Source: Acididesulfobacillus acetoxydans (GTDB taxonomy: Bacteria > Bacillota > Desulfitobacteriia > Desulfitobacteriales > Desulfitobacteriaceae). From it: a DNA stretch of 64,000 bases. Made by a program: the position numbers and the translations under genes. Positions 1 through 8,775 of this stretch are shown one piece after another (positions within the stretch are counted from its first letter, which is position 1; every line of letters begins with the position of its first letter). The notes under the pieces were generated by a model. That model had not been told where the DNA came from, searched no databases, and saw only the letters and a list, made by a program, of their open reading frames with translations. Location of the stretch: the NCBI RefSeq assembly GCF_900016645.1, contig NZ_CDGJ01000032.1; one strand, 5' to 3'.

Positions 1-1145
1 TGCGAGACATCTGAGATAAATTCGCGCCGCATTTCATCAAGACGCCGTTCTTTGGTGACATCGTGCCAAACGGCGACGGTTCCTCCACACTCTTGGTCCA
101 GCATAAGCGGTGTAGTTTCCACTTGGAAGACTCTGTCTTCGACTCGGAAGTCACCCTTGTGAGGCACGGGATCGCATAAGGATTCCAAAAGCAAGGAATG
201 CAGGCTGTCCGGCAAATCGTGGAGGCACAAAGCGCACTCCTGGTCCGGTTCGGATTTGGGGATACCTTTCCCGGCGGGTTGCGGCGCCCTTGAGCCAAAC
301 TGTTTCATGGCCACACGGTTGGCCATGACGATCTCCCGGTCCGGAGTCAGACTTAAAACGCCATCCGCGATGCTGGCCAGAATGCTGGCCAGCAGTTGGC
401 GTTCGTGCGCGATCTCTCTGAGATTGAGCCGGATTTCCGTGGACAAAGTGTTGACGGACCGGCCCAGGGAGGAAAGTTCATCCGTAGAGCTGAGCGGCAA
501 CAGGCGGCTGTAGTTACCGGTGGCGATATCCTTAATGGCCCGGTCCATTTCGACTACAGGGTTAGCAACCCGTCGGGCCACATAGAGGCCGAGGGGAAGA
601 GTAAGGAGGAAGGATAGCGTCAGGCCCCAGCCGCTAGAAACCCTGACGGAGCGGCCGACCGCCTCGAGATAGGTCATAGGTTCAATGACGAAGACCCCGC
701 CTATGATTTTTCCGTCCTTGCGAATGGGATAGGCCACTTTAAGAATGGGGTGGGTTTCGTAGGGAGCATTGCCGGAAAAAGCAATATGTCCGCCCCGGCG
801 CAGGATGGCCATGTCAGCCTCCGGCATGACATAGTGATTCCAATTGCGCATTTCATGAGTCGCCAGAAGCACGCGGCCGCTGGGGTCCGTCGCCACCAAA
901 TCGTAGTTGAGGACCGAGCCGAGCAAGGCGAAATCAGCCTGCCCCGCCTTGATGTCTGGCAGGGAAGCCAAGTGAGCGGCCATGCTGGAGGCGGTGTTGT
1001 TTAATTCCTCGCTCTCCTCGGCCGAATACCCGTAATAAAAGTCATGCGTAGATTTGGCGAGTATGCCTCCGAAGATGAGCAGGACCAGGAAAACCCAAGC
1101 GACAATCACGAACCAGATTTTGCCGGCAAAACTGCGGAAAATCAT
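1..1145 (-). CDS. Sensor histidine kinase, N-terminal part (runs off window)
   Basis: Membrane sensor kinase, partner of the adjacent response regulator. Translating the minus strand from the ATG at 1145 gives about 381 residues without a stop. There is an N-terminal membrane helix (about residues 8-32), an extracytoplasmic sensor region, a second membrane helix near 170-190, a HAMP linker (ARRVANPVVEMDRAI), and a PAS-like domain. At the window edge the HisKA dimerisation helix begins (RLDEMRREFISDVS), so the phosphoacceptor His and the ATPase domain lie outside. The start overlaps the regulator stop as ATGA, which shows co-transcription and translational coupling. The layout resembles PhoR/ResE-type kinases. 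The signal is unknown; the divergent copper-protein gene hints at redox or metal sensing, which is inference. Confidence 0.88.
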   Translation of the reverse strand, partial: MIFRSFAGKIWFVIVAWVFLVLLIFGGILAKSTHDFYYGYSAEESEELNNTASSMAAHLASLPDIKAGQADFALLGSVLNYDLVATDPSGRVLLATHEMRNWNHYVMPEADMAILRRGGHIAFSGNAPYETHPILKVAYPIRKDGKIIGGVFVIEPMTYLEAVGRSVRVSSGWGLTLSFLLTLPLGLYVARRVANPVVEMDRAIKDIATGNYSRLLPLSSTDELSSLGRSVNTLSTEIRLNLREIAHERQLLASILASIADGVLSLTPDREIVMANRVAMKQFGSRAPQPAGKGIPKSEPDQECALCLHDLPDSLHSLLLESLCDPVPHKGDFRVEDRVFQVETTPLMLDQECGGTVAVWHDVTKERRLDEMRREFISDVS

Positions 1146-1837
1146 TTTGGCACCTCAAATTTATAGCCGACTCCCCAAACGGTTTGCAGGTAGGGAAAAG
1201 GAGCGACGGCGTTCAGCTTTTCCCTGAGGTTCTTGATATGCACGTCGACCACGCGAAATTCCGCAAAATAGTTTTCACCCCAGGCCTGGGACATGATCTG
1301 TTCCCGCGAGAATACCTGGCGCGGGGACTTGGCCAGGAAGGCCAGAAGACTGAATTCTTTAGGGGTCAGGATAATGGCTTGACGGTGCCATTCCACCCGG
1401 TGCAAAGCGGTGTCGATCAGGAGGTGGGGGTAATCCAGAGGCCCTCCTTCGGAGGCGGAAGGTGCGGAGGAGCGCCGTAGGACGGCTTTGGCCCGGGCGG
1501 TCAGTTCTCTCGGACTAAAGGGTTTAACCAGATAGTCATCCGCCCCGCAGTCAAAACCGAGCAGGCGGTCTTCCACTTCTCCTTTGGCTGTCAGGAGCAA
1601 GATGGGAAGATTTTGCCGGGCGCGTATCCTCTGGCAGAGTTCCAAACCGTTCATGCGAGGCATCATGATGTCCAGGATGACTAAATCAAAGGCCTCCCGG
1701 TTGAGCATCTCTTCAGCCTCGACTCCGTCGGCGGCTTCCCCGACCTCGAAGCCTGCATTTTCTAAGTAGACTTTAACCAGTTCGCGTAAGCCGGCTTCAT
1801 CGTCCACCAACAGGACTTTTGCTCTTTCCTTCATCAT
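1142..1837 (-). CDS. OmpR/PhoB-family response regulator
   Basis: DNA-binding response regulator of the two-component pair. The receiver domain (about residues 6-120) has the acidic pair in LLVDDE, the phosphoacceptor Asp in LVILDIMMPRMNG and the conserved Lys in DDYLVKPFSPREL. The C-terminal winged helix (about 135-230) ends in the typical WGVGYKFE. The ATG at 1837 is preferred because it lies 5 bases after GAGG; an upstream GTG at 1843 would put the start inside the ribosome site. First gene of the operon with the kinase. Family assignment is secure; the regulon is unknown. Confidence 0.93.
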   Translation of the reverse strand: MMKERAKVLLVDDEAGLRELVKVYLENAGFEVGEAADGVEAEEMLNREAFDLVILDIMMPRMNGLELCQRIRARQNLPILLLTAKGEVEDRLLGFDCGADDYLVKPFSPRELTARAKAVLRRSSAPSASEGGPLDYPHLLIDTALHRVEWHRQAIILTPKEFSLLAFLAKSPRQVFSREQIMSQAWGENYFAEFRVVDVHIKNLREKLNAVAPFPYLQTVWGVGYKFEVPK

Positions 1838-1843
1838 CAACAC

Positions 1844-2218
1844 CTCAAGTTCATAGGATTAAGCGGGATGGGGCGGGAACAACCGTGACGAGAGGGGTCG
1901 CTTAAAAACAAGTTCGGGGCCGGGGGAGGCGAGTGCGGGGTAAGGATAACCAGTCTGCTTGCTGAGCTCCTTGCCGCCGCACCCGCACGAAAGGCAGGTG
2001 CAGGCCAGGGTAACCAGGTTTCCCTGTTTTGCCTTCGGTAAAGAAAGTATTAAGATTAAGTATGGATGTGAAGGTGCGGTAAAGTCAAGTGAATACGGCT
2101 TGGGTCAATCATTCTTCATGATTTCTTCATTGTTTCTTTATCAAAATCAAAAAAAAATCCCATAGGATCGTTTCTGCAGACATACTTCTGAAGAATTAGT
2201 CAAGGAGGAACGATCCCG
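1844..2218. other. Divergent intergenic region between response regulator and copper lipoprotein
   Basis: About 375 bases with no convincing gene. It must hold the promoters of the minus-strand two-component operon and of the plus-strand lipoprotein. An AT-rich stretch (2090-2165) precedes the lipoprotein leader, and a strong AAGGAGGAA lies at 2202-2210. No clear direct-repeat OmpR box could be assigned by eye. Confidence 0.5.
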
Positions 2219-3121
2219 ATGAAGAAAACCGTATTTCTGGCCCCAGCCGTACTGCTCTTGTCCCTGGGTTTGACAGCCTGCGGGACGACGACAGCCGCCT
2301 CGTCGACCCCTTCTTCGCCCTCCAACGGCAAGACCTCAACCGCAGCGGCTTCCTCTCTCAAAACAGATGACCTTTACATGACGATCAAACCCGGCCTAAA
2401 ATTGGGTTCGGACGGCAAACTGCATGATTCTTTCTCACCCACGGATTTGACCTTCACGCAAGGGGTTCCCACCAAGGTGACCGTCTTAAATTATGACGAC
2501 GGTTCCCACGATATTGTTGCCAAAGACATGAATCTCGACCAGCAGATTCCAGGTTCCAAGAAAAAGGGTGTCCCTTCAGTGACGACCTTCACGGTGACAG
2601 CGACCAAGACGGGCGACTTCCATTGGGCTTGCGATGTGCCGTGTGACGGGGCGGCCCATCCCGACAAACCCGGTTCCAACAAAGGCTGGGCCATGAATCA
2701 TGACGGTTATATGGCCGGGACCTTCCGGGTCGTGTCCCAACAACCTTCTGTGGAAAACGTGGCGATGACAGTGCTGCCGGGTACGAAGCTGGGCTCTGAC
2801 GGCAAGCTGCACGATATCTTCTCGCCGGCTAATCTCACAATTCGTAAGGGCGAGACTAAAGTCACCGTCTACAACTATGACGGCGGTTCTCATGACTTTG
2901 TCTCTAAGGACTTGAATCTTAATGTGCAAGTGCCCGGACACAAGAAAAAGGGTGACCCGTCTGTGACCACCTTCATTATCAAAGCGGATAAAGCGGGAAA
3001 TTATCACTGGCTCTGCAATGTTCCCTGCGACGGCGCGGCTAATCCCAACAAACCCGGCTCGGCCAAAGGTTGGGCTATGAGTCATGACGGTTATATGGCT
3101 GGCATTGTGCACGTCGAGTAA
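2219..3121 (+). CDS. Lipoprotein with two tandem CuA-like cupredoxin domains
   Basis: Predicted exported, membrane-anchored copper protein of 300 residues. A lipoprotein signal ends at the lipobox LTAC (Cys21), followed by a Ser/Thr/Pro-rich linker. Two homologous domains follow (about 50-178 and 180-300). Each carries a first His (GSHD, His97 and His225), a C-x3-C pair (Cys138/142 and Cys266/270) and a terminal H-x3-M (His161/Met165 and His289/Met293). This order and the surrounding sequence (SHD..K.LNL...PG, TKTG..HW.C) match the CuA domain of cytochrome oxidase subunit 2, but with about 17 extra residues between the second Cys and the His. Preceded by AAGGAGGAA and followed by a terminator, so probably monocistronic. 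Electron transfer or copper handling is inferred. Confidence 0.8.
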   Translation: MKKTVFLAPAVLLLSLGLTACGTTTAASSTPSSPSNGKTSTAAASSLKTDDLYMTIKPGLKLGSDGKLHDSFSPTDLTFTQGVPTKVTVLNYDDGSHDIVAKDMNLDQQIPGSKKKGVPSVTTFTVTATKTGDFHWACDVPCDGAAHPDKPGSNKGWAMNHDGYMAGTFRVVSQQPSVENVAMTVLPGTKLGSDGKLHDIFSPANLTIRKGETKVTVYNYDGGSHDFVSKDLNLNVQVPGHKKKGDPSVTTFIIKADKAGNYHWLCNVPCDGAANPNKPGSAKGWAMSHDGYMAGIVHVE

Positions 3122-3317
3122 GGCAAAGCCGTTCAGTTTCTCCCGGGCAGCCTTGGCAACGGAACAAAGGTGTGGGCCCCGGGCGGATGCATCGGTTCTA
3201 TTCGGGGGATCCACCGGATCAGTTCAAGGGTTACCGGGAATCCCCGGCGCTGGCGCCGAAGAGTCTCTGAAAAGTCTATCGGGTCTGTTCAGGGAAAAAT
3301 CTATCGAATCTGTTCAA

Positions 3318-3339
3318 GCCGCAGAAATGCGGCTTTTTT
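3318..3339 (+). terminator. Rho-independent terminator after the copper lipoprotein
   Basis: Stem GCCGCA/TGCGGC with a short AAA-containing loop, directly followed by TTTTTTG. It lies 200 bases after the lipoprotein stop. The stretch in between holds two degenerate copies of a ~22-bp unit around TCTATCGAATCTGTTCAAG and no gene. Confidence 0.8.
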
Positions 3340-3343
3340 GTCC

Positions 3344-3450
3344 TATCAGAAAATATAAATCCCCCGCAGGATAAGAAAACTTGCGTCAGCCGGCTTGATT
3401 CAACCGATCGCTCGTTTGAGCGATCGCAGCAGCCGAGTTTTCCTTATCGG
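3344..3450. repeat. Dispersed nested-hairpin repeat, copy 1
   Basis: Shares its order and much of its sequence with 13726-13825: TATCAGAAA.TATAA, then ATAAGAAAACT.GCGT, then the identical core CGATCGCTCGTTTGAGCGATCG flanked by TTGATTCAAC. The core is an inverted repeat, and the outer ATAAG-AAAACT pairs with AGTTTTCCTTAT, giving a nested cruciform or double hairpin. Not protein coding. It may be a REP/MITE-like element or a structural terminator. Confidence 0.7.
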
Positions 3451-3582
3451 CGTGTCAAGCATAACGATTAACCAGACGGTGAAATTTCGTTATAGGGGTA
3501 GCAAACGATGAAAATACCCGCGACGGAAGCCGCCGAAAACCGGGAGGATTTTACCTGCCGCCGCCGAAAAGTTCTAGTGAAG

Positions 3583-3692
3583 AGAGATGTGTACATGGGA
3601 AAAAGATGTGTACATGGAAAAGAGATGTGTACATGGAAAAGAGATGTGTACATGGAAAAGAGATGTTTACATGGAAAAGAGGTGTTTACATG
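3583..3692 (+). repeat. Six 19-bp tandem repeats, each with a Shine-Dalgarno-like site and an ATG
   Basis: TACATG recurs at exactly 19-base spacing (3592, 3611, 3630, 3649, 3668, 3687). The unit is GATGTGTACATGGAAAAGA with small changes. Each unit supplies a purine-rich AAAAGAG and an ATG, and because 19 is not a multiple of 3 the ATGs rotate through the three frames. The last ATG (3690) starts the regulator, and the one at 3633 is in the same frame. There are no spacers, so this is not CRISPR. Confidence 0.9.
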
Positions 3693-5513
3693 AAAAGTCT
3701 CAGGCAGGGCGTGATAGAAGCCGTTCACAACGGCGTGCTGGCGATCGATACGGAGGGTAAGGTCGTTCTGTGCAATAAGGCAGCGGAGAGAGTTTTGAAT
3801 TTATCTGTCGGCGAGGTCTTGGGCCGGTCTATTTTGGACTTTTTTCCGGAGTCGAGGACCTATGGCGTCTTGCAAACAGGTCAACCCGAGGTTGACTGTC
3901 CCTATGCCTGCAAGGGTTTGAATCTCCTGGTCGATTTTCTCCCGATTGCCGATCAGGGGCAAATTCTGGGGGCGGCGGCCATTGTTAAAGATGTCACCGA
4001 ACTGGAGACGGTCGCGGGACGGCTGGGCAGTGTTCAGGAATTGGCAGCGACTCTGGAGGCTGTTGTGGAGAATTCCTATGAAGGGATCGTCGTTATCGAC
4101 GACCGGGAACGAGTTGTCCTGATTAATCAGTTCTTTCTCGAACTCATGGGTTATACGTCGGAGGACGTGGTGGGCAGACACATCCATGAGGTGAGCCCTG
4201 AATCCCAACTGCCCCAAACCCTTAAGACAGGAATTGCCCAGTTTGGCGAACCTTGGCACGTGGGCGGCAGGGATTTTCTGATTATGCGGGTCCCGATTAA
4301 ACGGGACGGCAAGATTATTGGGGCTTTGGGCAAGACTCTCTTCAAGAATATGGAAATTGCCAAGATGTTCGCCCGTAAAGTGGTTCGCTTGGAAGAGGAT
4401 CTCGCCTTCTATAAGGAGGAGTTGAGCAAAATACACAGTTCCCAATTCAGTTTTGCCGACATCAGCGGGGAAAACGAGCACATGCTGGCTGCCAAGGCAT
4501 TGGCCCTGCGCGCGGCGCGCACGACTTCGACGATCTTGCTCTTGGGCGAAAGCGGGACGGGAAAAGAGGTCTTTGCCCATGCTATTCATCAGGCCAGTCT
4601 GCGCCGCCGGGGACCGTTTGTCCGGATTAATTGCGCCTCCCTGCCGGAGAGCCTGCTCGAGTCGGAACTTTTCGGTTATGCGGAAGGCGCGTTTACCGGA
4701 GCGCGTAAAGGCGGAAAGCCGGGAAAATTTGAACTGGCCGACAAAGGTACTATTTTCCTTGATGAGATCGGAGATATGAGTCTCGGCATGCAGGCTAAAC
4801 TTCTGCGGGTCATTCAGGAACGGGAAGTGGACCGGATCGGGGGAACCCATCCGATCAAAGTGGACGTGCGGGTGATTTCCGCCACGAATCGCGATCTGCA
4901 CCGGATGGTCATGGAACACAAATTTAGGCTCGATCTGTATTACCGCCTTAATGTTGTGACTTTGGAACTTCCTCCTTTGCGTGAGCGGGTTGAAGATCTG
5001 GAGGGGATCATCAAGACGCTGCTGGAACGTTTGAACCGGAGACTGGGAACTGTTGTCGAAGGAGTAAGCAAGGAGACACTGGATATCTTTCGCAGCTACG
5101 GCTGGCCCGGCAACATTCGGGAATTGGAAAATGTCCTGGAACGGGCGATGATCATATCGGACGAACCGTATATATCCCCTGAGCACCTTGCCCCGTCCCT
5201 GCGCTCCACCGGCGGGGAGGAGTCTGGGGAGAGAGGGGCGGGACAAACATCTTTTTCCGAAAACTTATCCTTGGAAGAAGCTTTGAAGGCGGCCGAAAAA
5301 GAAATTCTCAGCCGGGCCTTGCGGCGCAGCGGGGGTAACAAACTGCAGGCGGCCAAGGCCTTGGGTATTCATCGTTCGGCCCTTTACAAGAAACTGGCCC
5401 GTCATAATCTGCTCCCCCCGCGCGAAAACATGAGTCCCGCAGTCGCTGCGTTAAAGCAGCCGGAAGCGGGTGAGGCGGACCATGGAGAGACAGAGCACGG
5501 CGGGACGGGGTAG
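3690..5513 (+). CDS. Sigma-54-dependent transcriptional activator with two PAS domains
   Basis: Enhancer-binding protein of about 607 residues. Two N-terminal PAS domains (about 1-105 and 120-235) are probably the sensor. The AAA+ domain has Walker A GESGTGKE near 287, the sigma-54 contact loop GAFTGA near 332 and Walker B GTIFLDEIGD. A Fis-type helix-turn-helix sits near 546-570 (AAKALGIHRSALYKKL). The start is the last ATG of the 19-bp repeat array, 5 bases after GAGGTG; upstream in-frame ATGs would only add repeat-encoded residues. A -24/-12 promoter and an upstream dyad follow at 5674-5882, so the downstream acyl-CoA genes are the likely target. The ligand is unknown. Confidence 0.93.
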   Translation: MKSLRQGVIEAVHNGVLAIDTEGKVVLCNKAAERVLNLSVGEVLGRSILDFFPESRTYGVLQTGQPEVDCPYACKGLNLLVDFLPIADQGQILGAAAIVKDVTELETVAGRLGSVQELAATLEAVVENSYEGIVVIDDRERVVLINQFFLELMGYTSEDVVGRHIHEVSPESQLPQTLKTGIAQFGEPWHVGGRDFLIMRVPIKRDGKIIGALGKTLFKNMEIAKMFARKVVRLEEDLAFYKEELSKIHSSQFSFADISGENEHMLAAKALALRAARTTSTILLLGESGTGKEVFAHAIHQASLRRRGPFVRINCASLPESLLESELFGYAEGAFTGARKGGKPGKFELADKGTIFLDEIGDMSLGMQAKLLRVIQEREVDRIGGTHPIKVDVRVISATNRDLHRMVMEHKFRLDLYYRLNVVTLELPPLRERVEDLEGIIKTLLERLNRRLGTVVEGVSKETLDIFRSYGWPGNIRELENVLERAMIISDEPYISPEHLAPSLRSTGGEESGERGAGQTSFSENLSLEEALKAAEKEILSRALRRSGGNKLQAAKALGIHRSALYKKLARHNLLPPRENMSPAVAALKQPEAGEADHGETEHGGTG

Positions 5514-5673
5514 AGCGGCACGAATTGAGGAGGTACGGATCAAGGCGGGACGTGGCAAAGCGGGAGGGATTAAAACGGGAGAGATTAACACAGTGTTCAC
5601 GCAAGAAGACATATGTCTCTATTAATGGACAACTGCGCAGAAATAGCCGCGGAAAGGGCTTTTATAGTGTTTT

Positions 5674-5715
5674 GAGCAGGGTGAGTGTTTCCGAGAATGG
5701 ACACTTACCCTGCTC
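5674..5715. promoter_or_regulatory. 15-bp inverted repeat, candidate activator site upstream of the sigma-54 promoter
   Basis: GAGCAGGGTGAGTGT at 5674-5688 is the reverse complement of ACACTTACCCTGCTC at 5701-5715 apart from one G-T pair, with a 12-base spacer. It lies about 150-190 bases upstream of the -24/-12 promoter, the usual distance for an enhancer site of a sigma-54 activator, and no T-run follows. Binding by the activator encoded just upstream is inferred. The 5514-5673 stretch is purine-rich leader-like DNA without a gene. Confidence 0.6.
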
Positions 5716-5866
5716 GGTTAGGCAGTGCAGCAGGGGTTACGGTCAGAATTACGGGGTGGAAAACCAGCGGACGCTCGACCGCAAAAGAAGAGAAAAGGCG
5801 GGAAAGAGCGAATTCCAGACTTTCCTGTCATAATTCCAGGAGTCCAAACCAAAATACAGGTAATTG

Positions 5867-5882
5867 TGGCACAGTTCTTGCA
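5867..5882 (+). promoter_or_regulatory. Sigma-54 (-24/-12) promoter of the acyl-CoA cluster
   Basis: TGGCACAGTTCTTGCA matches the RpoN consensus TGGCAC-N5-TTGCA with exactly 10 bases between GG and GC. It lies about 195 bases before the thiolase start and downstream of a sigma-54 activator gene in the same direction. Confidence 0.85.
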
Positions 5883-6076
5883 GTTTGGGTAATTGATGCT
5901 ATTGGCAAGAGTAGCTATTGTCAATAGTCATCATTGCAAAAGCACTTTACTAAGAAACTGCTATTGAGAAGAATGAGGCATGGTTGTGACCCGAGCGACA
6001 AGGTTGGTTTCAAGCTGGGCCAAGCAAGCAGGGCTGAACAAGCGGGGATAAGATGGTAAAGATGGGAGGAAAGAGG

Positions 6077-7264
6077 ATGGCAAGGGCCGTGATTGTCAGT
6101 GCAGCCCGCACGCCGTTTGGTACTTTGGGTGGCAGCCTCAAAGAGGTTCCGGCGGTCGATTTGGGCGCTCACGTTATCAGGGAAGCTATCCGCCGGGCCG
6201 GGATCAGCGGCGAGATAGTGGACAATCTTCTTATGGGTATGGTGATTCAAGGAGGTGCGGGTCAGATTCCCTCGCGTCAGGCTGGAATCAAAGCCGGACT
6301 GCCCAATACGGTGACTTCAGAAACGATTAATAAGGTCTGCGCGTCAGGCCTGAGGGCGGTGACCTTGGGTGAAACCATCATACGGGCCGGGGACGCGGAA
6401 ATAATCGTGGCCGGGGGAATGGAAAGCATGTCCGGTGCTCCCTTTGCCCTCAAGAGGGCCCGCTTCGGTTATCGCATGGGGAACGACAGTGTGATTGATC
6501 TCATGGTTCACGACGGGCTCTGGTGCGCTTTTCATAATGTGCATATGGCGGTGCACGGCTCAAGGGTGGCCAAGGAATACGGGATTACCCGAGAGGAGCA
6601 GGACCAATTTGCCCTGCGTTCGCACCGTTTGGCACTCAAGGCTATTGACGAAGGGCGCTTCGCCGAGGAGATAGCCCCGCTGGCCATACCCCAGAAGAAG
6701 GGGGAAGCGAAGATTTTTGCCGTGGACGAGGCTCCGCGCCGGGACACGAATGCGGAAAAATTAGCGGCGCTGCCGCCCATCTTTGTTCAGGATGGGACCG
6801 TGACGGCGGGGAATGCGCCGGGGGTGAACGACGGGGCCGGGGCGATGGTCTTGATGAGTGAAGAGAAAGCGACCGCACTCGGCAATAAGCCCTTGGCCTA
6901 TATTCTCGGCCACGCCACGGTGGCGCAGGAGCCAGCCTACATCGCGACGACTCCCGGGTTGGCCATTAACAAACTGTTAAAGCAGAAAGGCATGACCATT
7001 AAGGACATTGACCTGATCGAAGCCAACGAGGCCTTTGCCGCGGTGGCCTTGACCAGTCAGAAGATCGCCGGGTGGGATCCGGAGAAGGTTAATGTCAACG
7101 GCGGCGCGATTGCCCTCGGCCACCCGATCGGGGCCAGCGGGGCCCGGATTATCATGACTCTGATCTACGAACTTCGGCGTCGGGGCGGGGGCTTGGGTAT
7201 TGCGGCCATTTGCAGCGGGGCGGCTCAAGGGGATGCCATTCTCTTGGAAGTTCCGGGTGCCTAG
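6077..7264 (+). CDS. Acetyl-CoA C-acetyltransferase (thiolase)
   Basis: Condenses two acetyl-CoA to acetoacetyl-CoA or cleaves it in the reverse direction. The length, 395 residues, is typical of a biosynthetic-type thiolase. Visible motifs are the nucleophilic Cys in NKVCASGLRAV (about residue 88), GGMESMSGAPF, NEAFAAV, GGAIALGHPIGASGA with the catalytic His, and the C-terminal Cys in ICSGAAQGDA (usual form LCIGGGQG, so slightly divergent). The start at 6077 follows GGAGGAAAGAGG and fits the family N-terminus (MARAVIVSAARTPFG); an upstream ATG at 6053 is less likely. First gene after the sigma-54 promoter. Confidence 0.93.
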   Translation: MARAVIVSAARTPFGTLGGSLKEVPAVDLGAHVIREAIRRAGISGEIVDNLLMGMVIQGGAGQIPSRQAGIKAGLPNTVTSETINKVCASGLRAVTLGETIIRAGDAEIIVAGGMESMSGAPFALKRARFGYRMGNDSVIDLMVHDGLWCAFHNVHMAVHGSRVAKEYGITREEQDQFALRSHRLALKAIDEGRFAEEIAPLAIPQKKGEAKIFAVDEAPRRDTNAEKLAALPPIFVQDGTVTAGNAPGVNDGAGAMVLMSEEKATALGNKPLAYILGHATVAQEPAYIATTPGLAINKLLKQKGMTIKDIDLIEANEAFAAVALTSQKIAGWDPEKVNVNGGAIALGHPIGASGARIIMTLIYELRRRGGGLGIAAICSGAAQGDAILLEVPGA

Positions 7265-7477
7265 CGGAAGCGGCTGCGGGAGGTGAGGCGGGGACAAAAA
7301 CTTGGATAAAGCGGCTCGGAAAATCCGGGCAGAAATGCGTTCGGGGGATTGCGCGCGAGGGGATGACCAAACAGGGGGCCGGACAGACAGGGATTCGTCT
7401 GCGGCGGCAAGGCTTTGCGGATCCCGGACGGCCGCATTTTTCATGGGGTGGGGGAGAGCGAAAAGGAGATGGACGGC

Positions 7478-8617
7478 GTGGATTTCAATCTAAACAGTGA
7501 CCAGTTGATGATGCGCAAAATGGTGCGGGACTTCGTGGAAGAGGAAATCGTTCCTTTGGCTTCCGTCACAGACGAGACCCATGAATTCCCTCTGGCCTCT
7601 ATTCAAAAGATGGGCGAACTCGGTTTGATGGGTATTCCCATTCCGGAAGACTACGGCGGAGCGGGGGCCGACTTTCTCTCATACATCATAGCGATCGAGG
7701 AAATCGCGCGGGGATGCGCCTCCACGGCCGTGATTTTGGCAGTCCACACTTCGGTGGGGACCTTTCCCATCCTCTATTTCGGAACGGAGGCGCAGAAGCG
7801 TCGTTACCTGCCCAAGTTAGCGCGCGGAGAGATGATCGGGGCATTCGCCCTGACGGAGGCCAATTCCGGATCCGACGCCTCCAGTCTGGTCACGACGGCG
7901 GAAAAGCGCGGCGACCACTATGTCTTGAACGGGAGCAAGCGCTTTATCACGAATTCCGGCTATGCCGGCGTCTACACCGTGATGGCTTCGACGGACCGGA
8001 GCAAAGGTCCGCATGGGGTCACGGCTTTCCTGGTGGACAAAGACACCCCTGGATTCAGCGTCGGCAAAGCCGAAAAAAAAATGGGGCTCAATGGTTCGGC
8101 CACTTGTGAATTGATCTTTGAGGACGCACTCGTTCCCGTGGAAAACCGATTGGGAGCGGAAGGGCAGGGCTTTAAGGTGGCCATGTCCCTGCTGGACGGC
8201 GGCCGGATAGGTATCGGAGCCCAAGCCCTGGGTATCGGCCAGGCGGCTTTTGAAGCGGCCTTGGCCTACGCGCAGGAACGGGTTCAGTTTAAGCAGGCGA
8301 TCATCAACTTTCAGGGTATCCAGTTTATGCTGGCCGACATGGCCACCCAGTTGGAGGCCGCCCGGCTCCTTATCTATCAGGCGGCGGCCCGCCGCCTGGC
8401 CGGCCTCCCCTACAGTAAAGAGGCCTCGATGGCCAAGCTGTTCGCCAGCGACACCGCGGTCAAAGTGACCACGGACGCCGTGCAAATCTTTGGGGGGTAC
8501 GGTTACACCAAAGAATACAAAGTTGAACGTTACATGAGGGACGCCAAAATCACCCAAATCTACGAAGGGACGAACCAGATTCAGAGGATGGTTATAGCTA
8601 AACATTTGCGCAAGTAG
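7478..8617 (+). CDS. Short-chain acyl-CoA dehydrogenase (butyryl-CoA type)
   Basis: FAD flavoprotein interconverting a short acyl-CoA and its 2-enoyl-CoA; 379 residues, normal for the family. N-terminal helical domain, FAD-contacting segments (FALTEANSGSDAS, RFITNSG) and the C-terminal catalytic Glu in IYEGTNQIQR are all present. The GTG at 7478 is chosen because it gives MDFNLNSDQ, the family start, with GGAG 9 bases upstream; the ATG at 7469 abuts that GGAG. The 210-base gap from the thiolase has no terminator, so it is probably in the same transcription unit. The electron partner (EtfAB) is not encoded in the window. Confidence 0.93.
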   Translation: MDFNLNSDQLMMRKMVRDFVEEEIVPLASVTDETHEFPLASIQKMGELGLMGIPIPEDYGGAGADFLSYIIAIEEIARGCASTAVILAVHTSVGTFPILYFGTEAQKRRYLPKLARGEMIGAFALTEANSGSDASSLVTTAEKRGDHYVLNGSKRFITNSGYAGVYTVMASTDRSKGPHGVTAFLVDKDTPGFSVGKAEKKMGLNGSATCELIFEDALVPVENRLGAEGQGFKVAMSLLDGGRIGIGAQALGIGQAAFEAALAYAQERVQFKQAIINFQGIQFMLADMATQLEAARLLIYQAAARRLAGLPYSKEASMAKLFASDTAVKVTTDAVQIFGGYGYTKEYKVERYMRDAKITQIYEGTNQIQRMVIAKHLRK

Positions 8618-8775
8618 CGCCGCTTCGTGCCGAAGTGAGGATGCGGTGCCGGCAACTGCCTTGCCAAACCTTTAAACGACAAAGGGGGAGGGGGTTTGCC
8701 AAGGACTTGCGGCCAAGGCGACGGGTGGTGTTCCGTGGATATGAACTTTGTTAAGGTGAGAGGAGAGAAAAACAA

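Noticed and set aside
3583..3692. Tandem repeats as a CRISPR array
   Set aside because: Units of 19 bases are directly contiguous with no spacers.
3801..5246. 481-codon minus-strand frame over the first sigma-54 activator
   Set aside because: Shadow of a gene with complete PAS, AAA+ and HTH motifs; no domain or ribosome site of its own.
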